Shown here: positions 62,917-64,000 of the stretch, one piece after another
Layout: each line of letters begins with the position of its first letter
How positions within the stretch are numbered: the stretch's first letter is position 1
NCBI GenBank assembly: GCA_965261695.1
Contig: OZ253474.1
Location: forward strand, 2,666,001-2,730,000
Reading direction: 5' to 3'
DNA: 64,000 nucleotides
DNA from: Bin5 sp965261695
GTDB lineage: Bacteria; Chloroflexota; Anaerolineae; Caldilineales; Caldilineaceae
The notes under the pieces: model-generated
Database searches by the model: none
Told to the model about the DNA's origin: nothing
The model's input: only the letters and a program-made list of their open reading frames with translations
Made by a program: the position numbers and the translations under genes

Positions 62917-64000
62917 ATGACCCTTCTCCGCTTCGTACATGCTGCTGATCTGCATCTCGACAGCCCCTTTGTCGGCATAAAGGCCGTTGCTCCCGAGCAT
63001 GTGGCAAGCGCGCTGCACGACGCGACGTTCAGCGCGTATGAAAACATCGTCAAGCTCTGCATTGACGAACGGGTGGACGCGCTGCTCGTTGCGGGTGATG
63101 TGTACGATTCGTCTGATCGCAGCCTGCGCGCGCAACTCAAATTCGTTGCGGGTCTGAACCAACTGCACGAAGCCGGCATACGCTCGTTTGTCTGCCACGG
63201 CAACCACGATCCCCTCGACGGCTGGGAGGCGCGACTTGACTATCCGCCAAACTGTACCCGTTTTGGCGCGGAGTTTGCGGCCGCGCCGGTGTTTGAGAAC
63301 GAACCCGAACGTGCAGTCGTACACGGCATCAGTTACCCGACGCGCGACATCCATGACAACCTGGTGCGAGGCCTCGAAAAGATCGATTCCAACGCTTTTT
63401 CAATCGGTCTGATGCACACCAACGTTGACGGCAACACGGGGCACGCCTCCTACGCCCCGTGTTCGCTGGACGATCTCAGGTTGTCCGAAATAGATTATTG
63501 GGCGCTGGGCCACGTTCATACGAGGCAGATACTCAGCGATCACTCCCCTGCCGTGGTTTACCCGGGCAATTCCCAGGGCAGACATCCGAATGAGAACGGC
63601 GCGCGCGGTGTGTACCTTGTAGAGGTGGACATAGCAGGAAACGTACAGTTGGACTTCAAGGCCGTGGACACCGTGCGGTGGCAGCGTTCCGTCCTCGACA
63701 TCTCCCAGATGGAGACCGAGCAGGAGCTGCTGGACAGTCTCGATCAAAGTATGACCGCCGCTCAGGCAGACGCTGGCGGCCGACCGGTCGTGCTGCAACT
63801 GACTTTGGTCGGGCGGGGCAGTTTGCATAGCGCTCTGCGGCAGCCGAACCATATCGAGGACCTGATAGACAATCTGAACGGCGAGTGGGAAGGGCGTTCG
63901 CCCTTCGCCTGGTGCGAGCGTATCGAAGACGAAACGGGCGCGCCGTTCAACCGGCAAGAGCGTATCGAAGGTTCCGACTTTGTGGCCGAACTGCTCAGGA
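62917..64000 (+). CDS. SbcD-like DNA repair exonuclease (metallophosphoesterase), N-terminal part
   Basis: An open frame from ATG 62917 (AAAGAG 7 bp upstream) that continues past the right edge, 361 codons seen. Calcineurin-like phosphoesterase motifs: FVHAADLHLDSPF (D-x-H), LLVAGDVYDSSD (GDV/LxD), FVCHGNHDPLDGW (GNHD), IGLMHTNVDG and YWALGHVHTRQIL (the final GHxH). This is the SbcD/Mre11 fold, in the YhaO-like subfamily with a later capping domain. It follows the AddAB-like pair by 191 bp (60 bp after the frameshifted tail) and probably belongs to the same end-processing cluster; an SbcC-like ATPase would be expected just outside the window. Confidence 0.88.
   Translation, partial: MTLLRFVHAADLHLDSPFVGIKAVAPEHVASALHDATFSAYENIVKLCIDERVDALLVAGDVYDSSDRSLRAQLKFVAGLNQLHEAGIRSFVCHGNHDPLDGWEARLDYPPNCTRFGAEFAAAPVFENEPERAVVHGISYPTRDIHDNLVRGLEKIDSNAFSIGLMHTNVDGNTGHASYAPCSLDDLRLSEIDYWALGHVHTRQILSDHSPAVVYPGNSQGRHPNENGARGVYLVEVDIAGNVQLDFKAVDTVRWQRSVLDISQMETEQELLDSLDQSMTAAQADAGGRPVVLQLTLVGRGSLHSALRQPNHIEDLIDNLNGEWEGRSPFAWCERIEDETGAPFNRQERIEGSDFVAELLR

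Overview
The window looks like one contig of a GC-rich bacterium, most likely a Chloroflexota member close to Anaerolineae/Caldilineales. This is inferred from the mix of an RNase J, two type I glutamine synthetases, a Tat-exported lipoprotein sugar-binding protein with GH2 enzymes, a GCS2-type glutamate-cysteine ligase, a phytanoyl-CoA dioxygenase, and many remnants and dispersed intergenic repeats. No rRNA, tRNA or CRISPR array was seen. Two genes run off the window: the N-terminal part of RNase J at the left edge and an SbcD-like nuclease at the right edge.

Layout. 1-5 kb: RNase J and two glutamine synthetases, separated by a complete IS982-family element that split the second synthetase gene from its terminator. 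5-9.3 kb: a molybdopterin oxidoreductase whose last 215 bp are repeated 1.64 kb downstream, bracketing two small genes (one exported, one membrane). 9.3-25.6 kb: a decayed defence island. It holds remnants of a HEPN/MNT pair, a GIY-YIG protein, an unknown gene coupled to a DUF4365 gene broken by an amber codon, a type ISP fragment, a complete type I restriction-modification system (hsdM-abiEi-abiEii-hsdS-hsdR) with an AbiE toxin-antitoxin pair inside it, a four-gene overlapping operon (amber-broken gene, DUF1828-like, MNT, HEPN), and a helicase-nuclease gene that lost its helicase core.

25.9-31.4 kb: a tightly packed three-gene operon of two large, unrecognised, exported, repeat-containing paralogues (about 1017 and 653 residues) plus a YbjQ-like protein. 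This is the best candidate here for an undescribed system. 31.7-37 kb: an IS982-type remnant, a membrane TPR protein, and a chain of overlapping genes resembling phage terminase small subunits, followed by a 115-bp tandem array built from the 5' end of one of those genes.

37-51 kb: about 419-bp direct repeats (36989-37406 and 50514-50932), copied from the 3' end of the glutamate-cysteine ligase gene, bracket a 13-kb segment. That segment holds an IS1 remnant, a PhyH dioxygenase, two paralogous GH2 glycosidases, two sugar ABC permeases, a solute-binding lipoprotein and a divergent receiver-domain regulator. Together they form a glycan uptake and degradation locus without its own ATPase gene. 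50.8-56.2 kb: an operon of a HisC/CobD-like aminotransferase, a HAD phosphatase and glutamate-cysteine ligase, then a YbaK-type deacylase and a zinc alcohol dehydrogenase. 56.6-64 kb: an AddB-like nuclease, an AddA-like helicase-nuclease (with a 3' frameshift) and an SbcD-like nuclease form a DNA-end-processing cluster.
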